Source: Gordionus sp. m RMFG-2023 (lineage: Eukaryota; Nematomorpha; Gordioida; Chordodea; Parachordodidae). From it: a stretch of DNA of 64,000 bases. The notes below the pieces were generated by a model, which was not told the DNA's origin, did not search any database, and saw only the letters and a program-made list of their open reading frames with translations. Within the stretch, counting starts at the first letter, position 1. Every line of letters starts with the position of its first letter. Shown here one piece after another: positions 22,508-35,452 of the stretch. The position numbers and the translations under genes are program-made. The stretch is taken from positions 23,608,869 through 23,672,868 of the forward strand of contig NC_088779.1 of assembly GCF_954871325.1 (NCBI RefSeq), in the 5' to 3' direction.

Positions 22508-23881
22508 ATTCGTTTCATACCCGGAATGGCGAATTCAGCCTCTACGGACTTTCAAACGCTCCAATCATCGTTCATATCTAGCATATACCTTATTTTGGTG
22601 ACGGACGTGATTGCCAGTGGGGTAGTCATCGATATTCACATTCTGAGATTTTTGCCGGGCTCGGTAATAGTAGAAGCGGAGTTAGTATTGAAGGAAAATT
22701 CTAATGTCACGTTAGCTTACCTAAAAAACATTATCGAAAAAGGTTTAAGAAATCCTCCAACTCACGCTCCCTTGAATTTCACGAATTCGCGTCTGGATGA
22801 TATGCGCGATGACGATGTTTGCGATAGCACATACAATATGTGCGGAGAAAATGCTTACTGCATTTCCCAAGGCAAAAAGTTCATAGAATGCCAATGTAAC
22901 AAGGGTTATGAAAATGTACTAGCTAGACATAACCCTTTCACCAAGGAGATTCAATGTGAGGGTAAGCATTCATAATATAATTATCAGCAGGGTTCCTGGA
23001 ATGGTTTATCCGGTATTAACCAATATTATTTATCGAACCTAAACCAAACCTTAACCGTTAAAAATATTATCATCCAAACCTGAACCTAATCTTTAAAAAA
23101 GTCGAAAAACCGGTTTTGAGCCTTTTGATTTCTTAACCATTTCAAATTTTATTGTCAATCTATTTAGATTGATCTCAGTCAGATTACTCGTCTTTTTAAA
23201 TTTCATATTTATATAAGTAGTTATTAGTAAATACTGTCTATTTGTTAGAATTTCTGTAATAAGTAAAATAAGCGTTTGCACAGTTTTATAAACAGATATT
23301 AGTGAAGTTTTTCTTTAAAAAAATGGACTTCTTTATGCGCATTCTAAAATTCTTTTTTAAGATACAAGAAAACCGTATTGTTTTTAGCAAATCGAATTTG
23401 AACCCGAAACTGATATTTTTTCATAAATTCAAACTAACCGAACAGATAATAGTTGCCGTTAGGAATCATAAATATATTTTAATATAATATTTATTTAAAT
23501 AAAGAGATATGCAAACCTACGGAATGTTCAAATAGAGGATATTGTGATATTCAAAATGGGGAAAAAAGATGCAATTGTTATATATGGTATCTGGGACACA
23601 AATGCCAGTTCAATGGAATCAATATTTTATTGGTATTGATCGGAGTGATAGGATTATTATTGTTCATTGGTGTCATAACGTTAATAGCATTTTCAAAAAG
23701 GAGGTTTCAATTTTTTTTAAATACATACAATCTAATTATCTATCATGTCAATTAAAGGTATGGTAAAAGTTTATATGAAAGATGGTCCCCTTTTAAAATT
23801 GATTCGAAGCATATATGGCCTTTTTCGAATAACGATAGCGAAAAGGATGGATTATCTATTAAATCGTCAACTATCAACTTG
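22028..23881 (+). CDS. SEA-EGF single-pass membrane protein, partial
   Basis: Exons: 22028-22213, 22467-22961, 23505-23703, 23770-23881, all GT-AG and in phase. Exon 1 (phase 1 at both ends) is Cys-rich and EGF-like. Exon 2 carries a SEA domain (extracellular fold of mucin-like and adhesion proteins) with the typical FLPGSVIVEAELVL strand, then the start of an EGF repeat (VCDSTYNMCGENAYC, CQCNKGYENV). Exon 3 adds a second EGF repeat (CKPTECSNRGYC, CNCYIWYLGHKC), a transmembrane helix of about 22 hydrophobic residues and a basic stop-transfer SKRR. Exon 4 encodes cytoplasmic tail. The classical SEA self-cleavage GSVVV-type site is GSVIV here. No Met start is defined and 5' exons are probably missing; the 3' end may also lie further on. 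I cannot name an orthologue. Confidence 0.8.
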
Positions 23882-26800
23882 GTAAAAAAATATATATATA
23901 TATATGTGTCTATAAATATTATTTAATAACAAACACATAAAATTTATATTCCTATTTTTCAAGAAGTTTAGGTTTATTGAAATTAAATCAATTTATTATG
24001 CTTATAGGTATAGTCTTTTATTAGCAACCAAGGAGAGGAGAAAGGGTGAGAAATCTCCCGTCTCCACAATTTTATTAGTTTCTCTTAAAAAACAATATGT
24101 CACTATAAACCAATGAATAATTTTTTTTAAATAAGAACTTATTTATAATAGAAAGAAAAAATGAAAATAATATTCTTAAAAATGTGATCCGGCCAAAGTC
24201 TTTAAAGTGGCGACCTAAAAATATCCAATAAAAACCAGCCAAAAGATCTCCTTCCTTTCCCTTAAGAAAATCGTATTAAGTAAAATTATATAATATTTTA
24301 GGATTGGATTTCACCGATCTTCGCAAAATTAACATAACATCAAAATATAAAAAAAAGTAAAAGATGGTTGATTGTTAATGATTAAAGAAATATTTTTTGA
24401 AATCTTGATTGAATATTTTTCTATTGAACACTGCAGTCATTATTTTATTTTTTTACTACTATGAATCTGCTTAACTCTACTAATATAAACTTTTAAATTA
24501 TAATTTTTAAATTTTTTTTATAAAGGTATGTGTTAGGTAAAGGTGGATCTAAGTAAAGAATTGCCTCCTTACCCCCCCCCCCACCCTTTCATTTTTCATA
24601 TTTAAAAATAAAACTGATTGATTTGTTTCATAAATTTTGATTCGTTGAATTAATGAATGTAAGCACGTAAAGAGTCCTACACCCGCCCCAGAAATTTGTA
24701 GGAGTCGTTTCCAAAGAAAAAAAATATACTGAACCTCGAGATTTGGCTAATAGATGTCCAAACCTTTGTGTTTGATGTATTGAGATAAATCTTCAGGCTT
24801 GCGTAAATCTGGATAAAATATTGAGTTAAGCCGTTTTAAAAAATCGGCTATCGAGCCGTTTTAACAACATTAGTTTATGGTAGTTTATAACAATATTTTA
24901 GATATTATATTATATCATCTCGGTATTTATATATTTTTTTTTATTCAAAAAATAGAATGGAAAATAAAGCTCACCCACCAAAAAAAATCGGACGCGTATT
25001 AAACAATACCCGTTAACAATTTTAAAAATATTTTGAAATTAAAACACTTTATTCACTTAAAATGGATGAGGTAAAATTTAGATGTTAATTAAAAATTCCT
25101 AACATAAACGAATAATATGCGGAATTTGTTTTCCTTTGTAAATATTTAAATTTGAATATTATTTATATTATAATTTATTTTTATGTTATAAATTTATTGC
25201 CAGTTTTTTTCCATCTTTTTTCTTTATTTTCTTTAAAATCTATTTTTTGAAAAACAAGTGATTTCGCCGAATGTTTTCCTTATTCATATAACTTACATTG
25301 TAAAATTTAAATGTGACAATATTGTGCTATAAATTTAATTTTTTTCAAAAAAAAAGTTAATTGTATTTTATATGTTGAGTAATAACCAAGGTCTCATTTA
25401 TAATAAACGCGATATCTTTAAGCGTTGCGTTTATACAAAATTACGCCAATAAATACGAACTAATTCATAAATATGGAGCTTTGTGATGATAAGGCTATGA
25501 TAAAATTTGGAAAAAAAACATATGTTGCGATTGCCTTGATAAAAAGTGAGAAACAATAGTGAATTCGATTAAAAAAAGGATATATAAAATAATTATCTCT
25601 GTTATAGCTTTATCTTAAATAGGTGTTTAAAACTGAATAAGCTGTAATAACGCAACGTTTGAACAAAACGTTTTTACTGTAAATGCGGCCTAGGGCCTAG
25701 TTGATAATACTTATCTCGTTTATAGTAAACGCGGATCATCGATGCAAAATTTTTAGTTACGTAACTTACATAACCAAGCCAATAAATGATAGGCTTTTTA
25801 TAAATACTCAGCGAAATGGTGACGTCGTGACAGTTGTTAACGTATATACCAAAAAAATATTATTGTCATGATGAATTAGCTGTGATTTGGTTAGCGATTA
25901 ATTTCACACGGCTAGCGCAAATCACGCTTACTATAAATTCAGCGTGAGAGCTAATTTTTAAAAAAAGAAGAAATATTGAATAAAGTAATGTACCTAAGAA
26001 AATTCACTGAAGAAACTGAAGGGGAAACCGGAATGCGTTTTATTCGATAACGATGTCAAATTTGAAACAATGTTATTTAAATTATTAATAAATAAATAAA
26101 AAGGAATTTTTTTTCATTATAATGATAGCAATGGGGAGGGGGGGGGTGCTAGTGAGTTGAGAGCTATAAAGTAAAACGAGGGGTTGGTGGTACGATTTCC
26201 TAACGTAGCAAATTTTTTCGCGACCATTTCTGTACTACGAGGTTAAATTAATATGGCAGTTACCAGCCGGGTCATGAGTTGGAGTAAGATGAGACCCTTA
26301 AAAAGGGGTTAAAAATAATCTTGGTTAAATTTTTTTTTTCTTAAGATTTGACGTAGTTATTCTATAAACGCAATCGAAATGGAGGAAGGGGATTTATTGT
26401 TGTTAAAAATTTTACGTTTATCTAGGCCTAGATTGTAAATAAATCATATGTTCCATTTAAAATATTGAATATGATTATATAAAAATTTAGCATTATATAT
26501 CCGAGATCTTCAGACCTGGTCCGGGCCTTAAAATGTTACGATTTTTTAAATCGGGACAGGATATAAATTACACCATACTGAATCGGAATTAAAAAAATAA
26601 TATGATATAACCCGAGTCAAACCGATTATATAAATAAAATATCTATCGCTCAGTTTAAAAAAATGGCGTCATGTAACATCTATTCTATCATTTCATTCAC
26701 ATCCCATATTTTCAATGTCCATTTAAAATTATTTTCAAAATGATAATTAGACTGACCCAAAATTTAAAAATCCTGCCCAGGCCCTGATTAAAATTTCAAA

Positions 26801-27038
26801 ATATCGGGTTTAATTTAGAGATAAAATCTCGGCAAGCCAAAAAATATATAAATAATTTGACTGGGAAATTTGAAGGAATTATTTAAATCTAGTTAAGGTG
26901 CTTTAAATTATACCATTCCCAGGTTTCTTGATATATTCTATGGTAGCTTTTAAAATATCTTCTTTCTTTATGAACTTAATTGATCCTAAAACGTTCAGTA
27001 AGTTGCCTGATAAACCAAATGCGAAAACAAAACATAGA
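23882..27038. other. AT-rich intergenic stretch
   Basis: No gene recognised. It holds a GAGCCG MITE copy (24718-24872), a pair of related words around TTTATAATAAACGCG (25391-25415 and 25711-25735), a G-rich run near 26134-26147 and GC-richer patches near 26510-26530. Confidence 0.5.
24718..24872. mobile_element. GAGCCG MITE, copy C (left end degraded)
   Basis: The right half (TATTGAGTTAAGCCGTTTTA, then AATCGGCT and GAGCCGTTTTAACAAC) matches the family. The left end is shortened. Confidence 0.6.
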
Positions 27039-27043
27039 CATCC

Positions 27044-30000
27044 TGTAACATTTTGAAAATTAGAATAAGAATTGGAAGATTATAATCGTTGTTAAATAAG
27101 AAAGGTTAGAATAAAATGATACTAAATCAGACTAATATCCTCGTTAGAACTAAAATGATACTAAATCAGACTAATATCCTCGATTATATATATTTTTCTA
27201 TAATATTCGTCAAATCAGAAAAGTTAGAACTAAAATGATACTAACTCTTTATTAAATAATAAGTTAAAAATATAATCAAACTAAATTAATTAAAAAAATT
27301 AAAATAATAAAAAATTAAAATTAAAAATTATAATTAAGTTCGTAAAATCATCATCTGTTCCTATACAAATATCCTCGAATATATATATACTTTTCTATAA
27401 TTCATTTACATAATGTTTTACAAACAAACTGAAAAAAAATCTTGAACTTTCTTTAATTTGAATAATCATTCTTTTTTATTCCTCTTTCTTTAAATCATTT
27501 GCATTCGAAATTTAATTCTTTTTTCTTGAGTAGATTTGAATATCCTTCGGCTTTGTAATTTGGTTTAACAATTACAACACCCTTCCACTTAGATTAGTCC
27601 CACCATTCTGCGAGTAAGGCATGGTTCCCGATACATTCTTCTAGCTCCTTTAATTATATCTCGTTTTACTCCCACATTATCCTAGTCTTTGCTTGTTTCT
27701 AACGGTTTCTAGTAACTAATGACGGTAAACCACTGACGATTATTTGTCTGCGAGTAACGATGGTTTCCACGACTTCTTGTTCGATTTTTTATCTTATACT
27801 AAATTTTTGATAAGCAATTGGCTATAATTTGTCAACGATTAACGATAGCATCCTGGTCTTCTTGTCAATATATCCACTTTGCCTTAAGATCTCTTATACG
27901 ATAATGATTTCTTGTATCTTTTGATCCAAAATAAAAATCCGATCTCTAATTGAGTTCGATTGCGGCATAAATTTTCTAATGACGAAAAGCCGTTTCTCTT
28001 TATGAAGATTTTTTGGTTAATCAACAACCTGATATTTTGCTAAATATTATCAACTTAAATAACAGTCAACCATATATCTTTAATAAAAATTTATAACGAA
28101 TTTCTTTTAGCTACATCGATCACTTGTACGTATAACGATCTCTTGTGACGCATTCTTTTTAGCTAAACGACTAATTCTCCGAAATACGACCATTAATATT
28201 GATACCATTGTTTTATTGCTCTCATTCTTTGTCTTAGTGTCGATAGTCATCTCATACATCCCCTTCCCCCTTTATTTAGAATCTCTTTTCAGAGTTAATT
28301 AGACTGACTTTTGATCTTCTAAAGCCTGGATCAATCGCTGTAAGGCACCTCTGTACCAATATGGTATTGATATTTATATTGCTGAGGCTAGTGGGAGAGT
28401 TAATTAGACTGAATTGTTGAAATTGCCCTGTCGCCTCCACTCTCCAACATCATTGTATTTTTTTTATTTTTAATTATTTTAATTTTTTTAATTTAGTTGA
28501 TTATATTTTTAACTTATTATTTAATAAAGATTTAGTATCATTTTAGTTCTAAAAAAAAAAAAAAAAAAAAAATTGTAACATTTTGAAAAATTAGAATAAG
28601 AATTGGATGATTATAATCGTTGTCAAATAAGAAAGGTTATAAAAAAATGATACTAAATCAGACTAATATCCTCGTTAGAACTAAAATGATACTAAATCAG
28701 ACTAATATCCTCGATTATATATATTTTTCTATAATATTCGTCAAATCAGAAAAGTTAGAACTAAAATGATACTAACTCTTTATTAAATAATAAGTTAAAA
28801 ATATAATCAAACAAAATTAATTAAAAAAAATTAAAATAATAAAAAATTAAAATTAAAAATTATAATTAAGTTCGTAAAATCATGATCTCTCCTTATACAA
28901 ATATCCTCGAATATATATATACTTTTCTATAATTCATTTACATAATGTTTTACAAACAAACTGAAAAAAATCTTGAACTTTCTTTAATTTGAATAATCAT
29001 TCTTTTTTATTCCTCTTTCTTTAAATCATTTGCATTCGAAATTTAATTCTTTTTTCTTGATTAGATTTGAATATCCTTCGGCTTTGTAATTTGGTTTAAC
29101 AATTACAACACCCTTCCACTTAGATTAGTCCCACCATTCTGCGAGTAAGGCATGGTTCCCGATACATTCTTCTAGCTCCTTTAATTATATCTCGTTTTAC
29201 TCCCACATTATCCTAGTCTTTGCTTGTTTCTAACGGTTTCTAGTAACTAATGACGGTAAACCACTGATGATAATTTGTCTGGATGGTTTCCACGACTTCT
29301 TGTTCGATTTTTTATCTTATACTAAATTTTTGATAATAAGCAATTGGCTATAATTTGTCAACGATTAACGATAGCATCCTGGTCTTCTTGTCTATATATC
29401 CACTTTGCCTTAAGATCTCTTATACGATAATGATTTCTTGTATCTTTTGATCTAAAATAAAAATCCGATCTCTAATTGAGCTCGATTGCGGCATAAATTT
29501 TCTAATGACGAAAAGCCGTTTCTCTTTATGAAGATTTTTTGGTTAATCAACAACCTGATATTTTGCTAAATATTATCAACTTAAATAACAGTCAACCATA
29601 TATCTTTAATAAAAATTTATAACGAATTTCTTTTAGCTACATCGATCACTTGTACGTATAACGATCTCTTGTGACGCATTCTTTTTAGCTAAACGACTAA
29701 TTCTCCGAAATACGACCATTAATATTGATACCATTGTTTTATTGCTCTCATTCTTTGTCTTAGTGTCGATAGTCATCTTATACATCCCCTTCCCCCTTTA
29801 TTTAGAATCTCTTTTCAGTGTTAATTAGACTGACTTTTGATCTTCTAAAGCCTGGATCAATCGCTGTAAGGCACCTCTGTACCAATATGGTATTGATATT
29901 TATATTGCTGAGGCTAGTGGGAGAGTTAATTAGACTGAATTGTTGAAATTGCCCTGTCGCCTCCACTCTCCAACATCATTGTAACATTTTGAAAATTAGA

Positions 30001-30515
30001 ATAAGAATTGGAAGATTATAATCGTTGTTAAATAAGAAAGGTTAGAATAAAATGATACTAAATCAGACTAATATCCTCGTTAGAACTAAAATGATACTAA
30101 ATCAGACTAATATCCTCGATTATATATATTTTTCTATAATATTCGTCAAATCAGAAAAGTTAGAACTAAAATGATACTAACTCTTTATTAAATAATAAGT
30201 TAAAAATATAATCAAACTAAATTAATTAAAAAAATTAAAATAATAAAAAATTAAAATTAAAAATTATAATTAAGTTCGTAAAATCATCATCTGTTCCTAT
30301 ACAAATATCCTCGAATATATATATACTTTTCTATAATTCATTTACATAATGTTTTACAAACAAACTGAAAAAAAATCTTGAACTTTCTTTAATTTGAATA
30401 ATCATTCTTTTTTATTCCTCTTTCTTTAAATCATTTGCATTCGAAATTTAATTCTTTTTTCTTGAGTAGATTTGAATATCCTTCGGCTTTGTAATTTGGT
30501 TTAACAATTACAACA
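27044..30515 (-). mobile_element. Young non-coding LTR retroelement array with three LTRs
   Basis: Three direct LTRs (27044-27579, 28574-29110, 29980-30515; about 536 bp) separate two internal segments of about 870 bp. The block starts TG, ends CA and is flanked by the 5-bp duplication CATCC (27039-27043 and 30516-30520). Orientation is minus: a purine tract AAGTGGAAGGG touches the LTR start on that strand. No protein is encoded, so it looks like a TRIM/LARD-type passenger mobilised in trans; the autonomous partner is unknown. The outer LTRs look the same by eye, which points to recent insertion. Confidence 0.85.
28440..28573. repeat. Inverted LTR piece plus A-tract inside the array
   Basis: Positions 28457-28551 are the reverse complement of about 27223-27320, an internal part of the LTR, and are followed by an A run of about 22. 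The arrangement suggests self-integration, template switching or an assembly join. Confidence 0.7.
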
Positions 30516-31079
30516 CATCCTTTTAAAGCCTAAATTATATTTTAAAAAAAATTGATTATAAATGTGATACAAATAAAATTACAAATACTTTCTTTATTTC
30601 AGCTTGAATTTTTTAAAACCAAAAGAGAGACCTCTAAAGTTAAATTTCTTTGAGATTGTTATTACTTTAGCATAATCTTGAATCTTCATTTGCTAATTAA
30701 ATATTAAAAGAAATGAGATCAAAATTTATAATTATGCTTTCCAAATCGAATGCATCGTTGTCTTAACAAACTGATTTCACATTATCACAAAACTGATACA
30801 ATATATTCATTAAAAACAAATTTAAAAACAAGGATTTATCTATAAGCTCTGTAATAGGGTTAGTTTTTAAAGCGAGCGCTCGCTCGGTCATCTTATTCGT
30901 TATGGTCAGTCAGGGGCGGGAGTGGGGGCTAAGAACTCGCCCTTTGAACACATCTTATAACATATAATTTAATAAAATAGATCACGATTATAAAAAAATA
31001 TTTTTTAAAAAATATAACGCATAAAAGTAAACTTAAAAAAACGACAATATATGATTTTTCATTTTCTTAATTGTTTAAG

Positions 31080-31370
31080 TCAAGCATAAAATCTAGATTC
31101 AGGTTACATATTATGTTTTAAATAAAAATTTTAATCATTTTCAATTTAACAATTTTTAATATAACAAAATATTAATGATTTGATGCTATATTTTTATTTT
31201 TCTTAAGATTTGAGAAATCGTATTAAATGGCGACCTTTCACCTCGATTATTATAAAACTAAATTTTAAAGAACACTAAATGAAATAATTTTTTTTAATTC
31301 TTTCTTTAAAAGTTAACTAATTGTTAAAGAATAAAGATCAAATAGGAATATTATTTTATGTTTTTTTTTG
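31080..31370. repeat. Dispersed repeat also found at 20320-20660
   Basis: Shared words in the same order include CAGGTTACATA, GGCGACCTTTCACCT-like and TTAAAAGTTAACTAA-like blocks. Divergence is high and the ends are not defined. Confidence 0.55.
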
Positions 31371-34300
31371 CCTCTTCTACTCTTCTTATTTTTTTAAAAA
31401 TTTTTTTTATTAATAAATATAAATAAAAGTAATGAATTTTTAGTGATGAAAAAATGATGAAAATTTCCTTTTTTAAAAATAAACGAAATATTTATTTAAT
31501 TCAATAATAATAATAAATAATTATTTTGAAATAGGGAGTTATTCAGTGCACTCTATGCCCCCCCCACCTCCCGAACTAATGAAGCGAACTCCCTTATGGG
31601 GGTATCTCATTTCGTAACACCCCTCCCCCATTAATCATAATTTTTTTAAAACACTTTTAAATATTTTAAACCTGTTTCTTAGTCTAGTTTCGATTCAATT
31701 TCACTCATCACCATTTCTGCTGTCCATCAATAAAATGGTTAATGGATGGTGATAAATCGAATACTCCTCGTTCAATCATATCTAAAATATTATAATGAAT
31801 ATTAAACATAAATAAATATTGAATTTAATAAATAAAACCTATACTTAACTCTGAATTCGCTACGCCAAAAACGCATTCCACCACACCCATTTAGCGCGAA
31901 TTAGTGACGAAGTATAGAAAAATGTATGTAAAATTATTATATTTTTATCATATTTTGTATATTTCGCTACTTATTTGAAGAAATTTGATAAAAATATTTA
32001 ACGTTTTATCTTTAAGTTTTTTCCAATATGTAGATCATTTTTAATTATTTAATTCTGCGAAAAGCATTATCAAAGGTCAGTTTAAATACCAGATGTATTA
32101 TGGATGAAATAATATACTGATCTTTATATTAAATCTTAAAAAATTAAAATACATATATTGCTTTAATAATGATATGTTAATCATCTATTGACCCCCCCCC
32201 CTTTCCCATAAGAGATAAAGCTGTCAATATGTTGTTAATCAAGGTTTCTAGCATTGAATAACTTGTATTTTTCCGTTCAATTGTTATTTGAGTAAATATA
32301 GCTAATATAATATATTATAAAAAAGGAAAGGCATATAACTATATTTTTCTAAAATAAAGGCGATAAGTATAAAAATAGGATTTAGGAAAACAAAAGGATA
32401 AAAATTTTATAAAAAAGATGTCATAAAAAAAATAGTAAAGAGAAGCTAGGAAAGAGAAGGAAGAAAAGTAAGTATAAGGAGGAATGGACGAAATAAAACA
32501 TAGTTAGAGCAAATGATCGCGGTAGCAAGTTTTTGCCATAGGAAAAGAGATTCCTTAATCTGATCAGTATTTTCGCCAATCCGTCTTCCCAACTCTTTCA
32601 TTTAAAACGTTAAATAGATTATTTATGTGGTTCTAGGATTTGATAAATACATCCTTCAGAGGGAACCCGTAGTGAAAGTATGGATAATTTAGACAAATGG
32701 CTTATCAAATGTTTTTGTTTAGAATCAATGACGATACATTTGCATCGCATATTTTCAATTATTCTTGCTAATAAATATCCTGTTTAGATAGTCATTTTAT
32801 ACAAACAATATTTAAAATATTGACCTGTTAAAATCCTTCTAATAAAGTTAAAAAATTAAAGTCAGGAAAAATAATATCAAATTCAAACAAGATAAAAACC
32901 ATAACCTGCATATTCAATATTAAAATTGAGTATTAATAGATATAAGCTTAAGGGAGAGCTGTACCAAACAATTTGTGGTATTATATTTACTATTCGCGAA
33001 TAATTTTTATTCCAAATGCATTATAATACATTTCATTAAAATCCCAAAAATTTATATAATAACACTTGTCTACTCAAATCTTTTTTTAAACACTATCTTC
33101 AAAAAATATTCGTGATAAAAAACTGATTATCATTTTAAACTAGACTTTTAAAAGTAACTAAAAAATTAAATCGAAACAATAAGTAGATCGATCACAACAG
33201 TTTTGAAATAGCGTCAGAAAACCTAAATAAATAATAGCTAAAAGAATTTTAAATTTATTTTCTAAAATTTTATATTTTTAAAATTATTCTACAAATTCGA
33301 ATCTGTTAGGAATAAATTTTTTACAAATAATCAGAAATTATTTTAGGCGAATATAATACGAATATTGGAGAAATATAAAGGTAACCTTGTACTCACGAAA
33401 CATTTAATATGGGCCTTCTCAAAATCTTTAGGTTTATGCTCTGCTTTTGCTCCTAGTTGTTCGCGAGTTATATAAATCTACCATAATTTTAATATTATTA
33501 TTCTTATCTTTATCTTTCATTTCATTTTATTATTTTATGTATCAATTAATTAAATCAAATCGGCATATAACATAGTTACGAAGGGTAAACAGAAGCAATG
33601 AGAGCATTCTGCCACTTGCAATTTTTTTAAAAAAGATTATCACATAAAATTAATATTAGATTATATTAAAAATAATTTTAAGTATTTTTATTAATATTAT
33701 CTTCCCCAATTTTCTAGTAATTTCATTTTTATCAGTTAAAAGAAATAAATACTATTTTTACTATGTTAAAAAATATATGTTCGGTAGGCAAATTGAAACC
33801 ATTTCATATTTTTTTTAAAAAAAATCAAAAAATCATGCAAATTGGATAATTTGGTGCCATTTTTATAAATATATATACATAGGAGAACCAAATATAAAAT
33901 TTCTTATTTATTGTTGTGTAGATTAGCAATTAAAAAAATATGTGTTAGCCGTTGAGGGAAGATATAAAAATGCGTATCCTTTAAATATGGAAATGGGGAA
34001 AAATTAAAAAAATCTTTATATAGTTATATTTTCTATATTTTAAATAATAGTTGGTTATGAAGATATTAATTATAAAAAAAGAAAGACTAATAACAACTTT
34101 ACAAAATTTAAACAAGTAATGCTAACTTTAGTCCAACAATCGCAAATGCAGAGCAGAGATTTTAACTTTTAAGATTACAAATTTATGTACCGGATGACTC
34201 AAATCAAAATTAATATATATTACTGATTTCAATTTAAAAAAATTTTAAAATTCAACGAAGTATTTGTTGGTCCAAATTTACAATTTGAACTCTTGAGCAT

Positions 34301-34765
34301 TTGCTAAAAAACAAATACGAACTACGTCACTTATATAAATCTTAATATTCTGTAATGACAAAATATACAAATTTAATAAATATGCTCAAATTATAATAAA
34401 ATAAAAGTGTATACAGACTATACAAAAATGAAACTTTACAGTTATTAATGTTATCAAGAGAGGGGAAAATGAAAAAAATCCCTTCCATTCCAGGAATATT
34501 GTCAATCTTTATAAATATCATTTAAACCGCCCCCCCCCCATCCCTCTCTTTCTCCCGTTCTCCAAAAATAAAAATAAATACAATATGCTATAATAAACAA
34601 AATTGCAAAAAAATGATAATTATAATAAAAATATTACAAATTTTTGAGAAACACTTTTATAGTTTTTATTTTTAGCCAATTTTGTTTTGCTAATTTTGAC
34701 CTCTTATGGTAGGAGGAAGTAATATCTTCATTAGCTAAAAGAGTGTAAAAATACATTCCCATGCC

Positions 34766-34979
34766 TAGTGTTATTAAACGGTTCGTTTTGAGCCGATTTT
34801 TCAAAACGGCGAACTCAATATTTTAGCTAGAAAAATATTGCCTAAACTTTGAAATTTTGATAATATATATTTAAACCTTTGTTCTTTCTATGAGCAAATT
34901 CTTCAGGCTTGCGTAATATTTTTCTGGATGAAATATTGAGTTAGGCGTTTTTAAAAATCGGCCTAAAACGACAACACTA
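34766..34979. mobile_element. GAGCCG MITE, copy D (longest copy)
   Basis: Outer ends read TAGTGTTATTAAACG and CGACAACACTA, around the TTTTGAGCCGATTTTT inverted repeat. The outer word resembles the ends of the hAT family here (CAGTGTTGTTAAACG), so this MITE may be hAT-mobilised. Flanking 8-mers match only 5 of 8, so a target duplication is not shown. Confidence 0.7.
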
Positions 34980-35452
34980 CCCACGTTTAATTCTTTTCAA
35001 CAAAACAGTGAATTTTTCTCCAAAAGTTTATCAAACATTAATTTCCTATGAACCAATATGATATAGAATCTCAGAGCCACACCAGTCTTTATAATTAATT
35101 ATAAAATAATAATTCGTGGACATACTAATAAAAATAAAACTTTTTAATACATTGCACGTCAGAAAGATCATTCGAATACCGTTAATTATGGCAATCACTT
35201 TATTTTCGGGTAAATCAATTCAGTTTAAGAATAAAATTAACCTGATTTGCCTCGGTAAGAGCTCTAAATAGCGAAAAATGTGAATATTCTCATAATTATT
35301 ATAATTAATTCACATAAATATTCACAAAAATGGCCGCTATATATTTGATATGATTCCAACTGTAGCAGATAACCTTAAAAATTATCTTAAATACATACAA
35401 CTTGAAATGAAAGTAATAAACCATTTTTTATATTTATTATTATTGTTTTTAG

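Larger units (their letters stand above)
30521..35450. other. Long AT-rich intergenic stretch
   Basis: No gene recognised over nearly 5 kb. It contains a repeat shared with the inverted-repeat spacer (31080-31370), C-rich runs (31559-31570, 32193-32203, 34529-34539), a GC patch with AGCGAGCGCTCGCTCGGT near 30870 and one MITE (34766-34979). Confidence 0.5.
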
